From the NCBI GenBank assembly GCA_020832225.1, contig JAFIFA010000021.1:1-38144 (forward strand): 38,144 bases of DNA, written 5' to 3'. The notes under the pieces are model-generated. The model was not told the origin of the DNA and did no database searches. It saw nothing but the letters and a program-made list of their open reading frames with translations. Shown here piece by piece: positions 36,758 to 38,144 of this stretch (position 1 is its first letter; every line of letters starts with the position of its first letter). Source of the stretch: Balneolaceae bacterium. GTDB taxonomy: Bacteria > Bacteroidota > Rhodothermia > Balneolales > Balneolaceae. The translations under genes and the position numbers were made by a program.

Positions 36758-37855
36758 CTACTCTTCAAACTCATAAAAACCGATTGTGTATTCCATTACG
36801 TCATCGTTTTCCTGTATCAGCATGCGGTTTTTCCAGGTTCCGAGAAGCTTTCCTGGAAGGGTAAATTCACGCGGGTTGGTTAAATCCGGCAGATCGTATA
36901 CTACACCGAAGTAATCAAAGTTTTCAGCTTCGTAAAACGGGTTCTCATAAAAGTTCTGATTGGCGTTATACCAAACCACAACTAATTGATTATCGAGCAT
37001 TCCAATCCCGCTCACATTGGTTAAGTCCATATTGAACTCGCGGGAAAAATTCGCCGTAAAATGATAATTGTTCGTGTGATCAAACTCTATGCTTCGCTCT
37101 CTATGATTTTCAGGCCTGAATCTGGAAGTTGCTTCAATTTCACCACTTTTTAGATTTAGCCTGAATACAGAGTAATCAGTGTTGAAGATGTAATAAAGAT
37201 AATCTCCACTATCATCAGCGGCTATAAAGGGATACTTTTTATGCGAATCCAGTTCGTCAAGTGTCGTTGAAAACTTGCCCAACATCTCTCCAGTTTTAGA
37301 TTCTAAGTCCAGAACAAATATAGCGTTGGCGTCCTTAAAGTTTAATTCATTTACGTGCTGATGATCTTTCACTGCTGAAATAAGCTTCCCATTTGAGTAG
37401 ATACCATAAGTGTTCCGGATCCATATATCTTGAGCAAGGAAACCTTCTTTTTTCCTCGACACATCACCCTCATAAATTTCCGTAATCATATCCAGTGCCT
37501 GATCATTTATATATTGCCGCTCTTCACTGACCAGATAAACCTGGTTAGGCTGTGTCAGTTCTTCCGGTCCTCTGCCACTCTCTCCCAGATGCTTAAAGCT
37601 TCCGTCAACCAATGAAAGTCTGAAAGGAAGTCCCCTTCTGAAATCAATGCCGTATGCTATACCTGAATCTGTTACCTGAAGCCCTTCCATTATGACTTCA
37701 GGCTGGTCAGGTTCATTTTGGACGATTACTTCGTCCACTTTGACTGGCAAGACACTTCCACCACCTAAATCCGAAGCTTCATTGCATCCCAGTTGCGTAA
37801 TTAAAAAAAGGGCCACCATAAATGGCAACCCATTACTTTTTATTAATTTACTCAT
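36758..37855 (-). CDS. 6-bladed beta-propeller lipoprotein; start refined from 37942
   Basis: Lipobox FLITQLGCNEAS; repeated strands GLPFRLSLVDGSFKHLGESGRGPEELTQPNQVYL, DLESKTGEMLGKFSTTL, YSVFRLNLKSGEIEATSRF, GKLLGTWKNRMLIQENDD. Confidence 0.85.
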   Translation of the reverse strand: MSKLIKSNGLPFMVALFLITQLGCNEASDLGGGSVLPVKVDEVIVQNEPDQPEVIMEGLQVTDSGIAYGIDFRRGLPFRLSLVDGSFKHLGESGRGPEELTQPNQVYLVSEERQYINDQALDMITEIYEGDVSRKKEGFLAQDIWIRNTYGIYSNGKLISAVKDHQHVNELNFKDANAIFVLDLESKTGEMLGKFSTTLDELDSHKKYPFIAADDSGDYLYYIFNTDYSVFRLNLKSGEIEATSRFRPENHRERSIEFDHTNNYHFTANFSREFNMDLTNVSGIGMLDNQLVVVWYNANQNFYENPFYEAENFDYFGVVYDLPDLTNPREFTLPGKLLGTWKNRMLIQENDDVMEYTIGFYEFEE

Positions 37856-37874
37856 TTCAAATATCGAGTTACAT

Positions 37875-38144
37875 TTATTCTGGTATGGGTGTACTCGTAC
37901 AGGGAATACATCCATTTCCAGAAAATGAACAGTTAAGTTCATGACCCGGTATATCAGTATAGTTCAGCTGCCGAGGACCCTGATAATCCGGGTCTGATTC
38001 TTCACACTCACCATCATTTGCCAAAACCGTTTCCCCGCACAAAGAGAAATCAAACCCATCTTCGCTCGTGGTTACCGTGAACATCATCAGCATTGCAAAT
38101 GCCCCAACTGTGAAGATTGAGAGAAGGTATGTTTTTAATCGTTT
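37875..38144 (-). CDS. Small exported Cys-rich peptide, 5'-truncated by window edge
   Basis: Frame open to the edge: KRLKTYLLSIFTVGAFAMLMMFTVTTSEDGFDFSLCGETVLANDGECEESDPDYQGPRQLNYTDIPGHELNCSFSGNGCIPCTSTPIPE*; signal-like N-terminus, 5 Cys; 19 nt before the beta-propeller gene. Confidence 0.7.
   Translation of the reverse strand, partial: KRLKTYLLSIFTVGAFAMLMMFTVTTSEDGFDFSLCGETVLANDGECEESDPDYQGPRQLNYTDIPGHELNCSFSGNGCIPCTSTPIPE

Noticed and set aside
1-38144. CRISPR arrays, tRNA/rRNA genes, integrases, transposases, restriction or toxin-antitoxin systems
   Set aside because: No regularly spaced repeats, tRNA TpsiC-like signatures or matching protein motifs were recognised by eye; tRNAscan/Infernal would be needed to exclude cryptic RNAs.

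Overview
Chromosomal window of about 38 kb with dense bacterial coding and no rRNA or recognisable tRNA. Gene content, TonB/FecR systems and TAnnTTTG-type promoters suggest a Bacteroidota/Balneolota-like organism (inference). Most genes are housekeeping or envelope functions: pullulanase (5'-truncated by the window edge), DJ-1/PfpI protein, TonB-dependent receptor, DUF2256 mini-protein (missed by the ORF track), asd, glycyl-tRNA synthetase, two alpha/beta hydrolases flanking a Cu/Zn SOD lipoprotein, zinc metalloprotease, fasciclin protein, an ECF sigma/FecR/TonB-transducer/Cys-rich lipoprotein operon, pcm, NhaC, SIMPL lipoprotein, ZIP transporter, gcvP, response regulator, YdbS/YdbT-like PH pair, YfcE-like phosphodiesterase, NAD-IDH-like enzyme, tsaD, HtrA/Deg protease, Hsp20, a four-helix-bundle (S23/IVP-like) protein, and a 6-bladed beta-propeller lipoprotein preceded by a small Cys-rich exported peptide. 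The best candidates for undescribed biology are: (1) a ~560 bp cassette in which the four-helix-bundle gene sits between 38-bp imperfect inverted GA/CT-rich arms (32/38 matches), with a possible relic elsewhere in the window; (2) a near-consensus sigma-54 promoter plus a 14-bp perfect palindrome upstream of hsp20; (3) three back-to-back perfect palindromes upstream of the ECF sigma operon; (4) two clusters of palindromic intergenic repeats; (5) the Cys-rich peptide/beta-propeller pair at the right edge. All functional interpretations are hypotheses from reading the sequence only.
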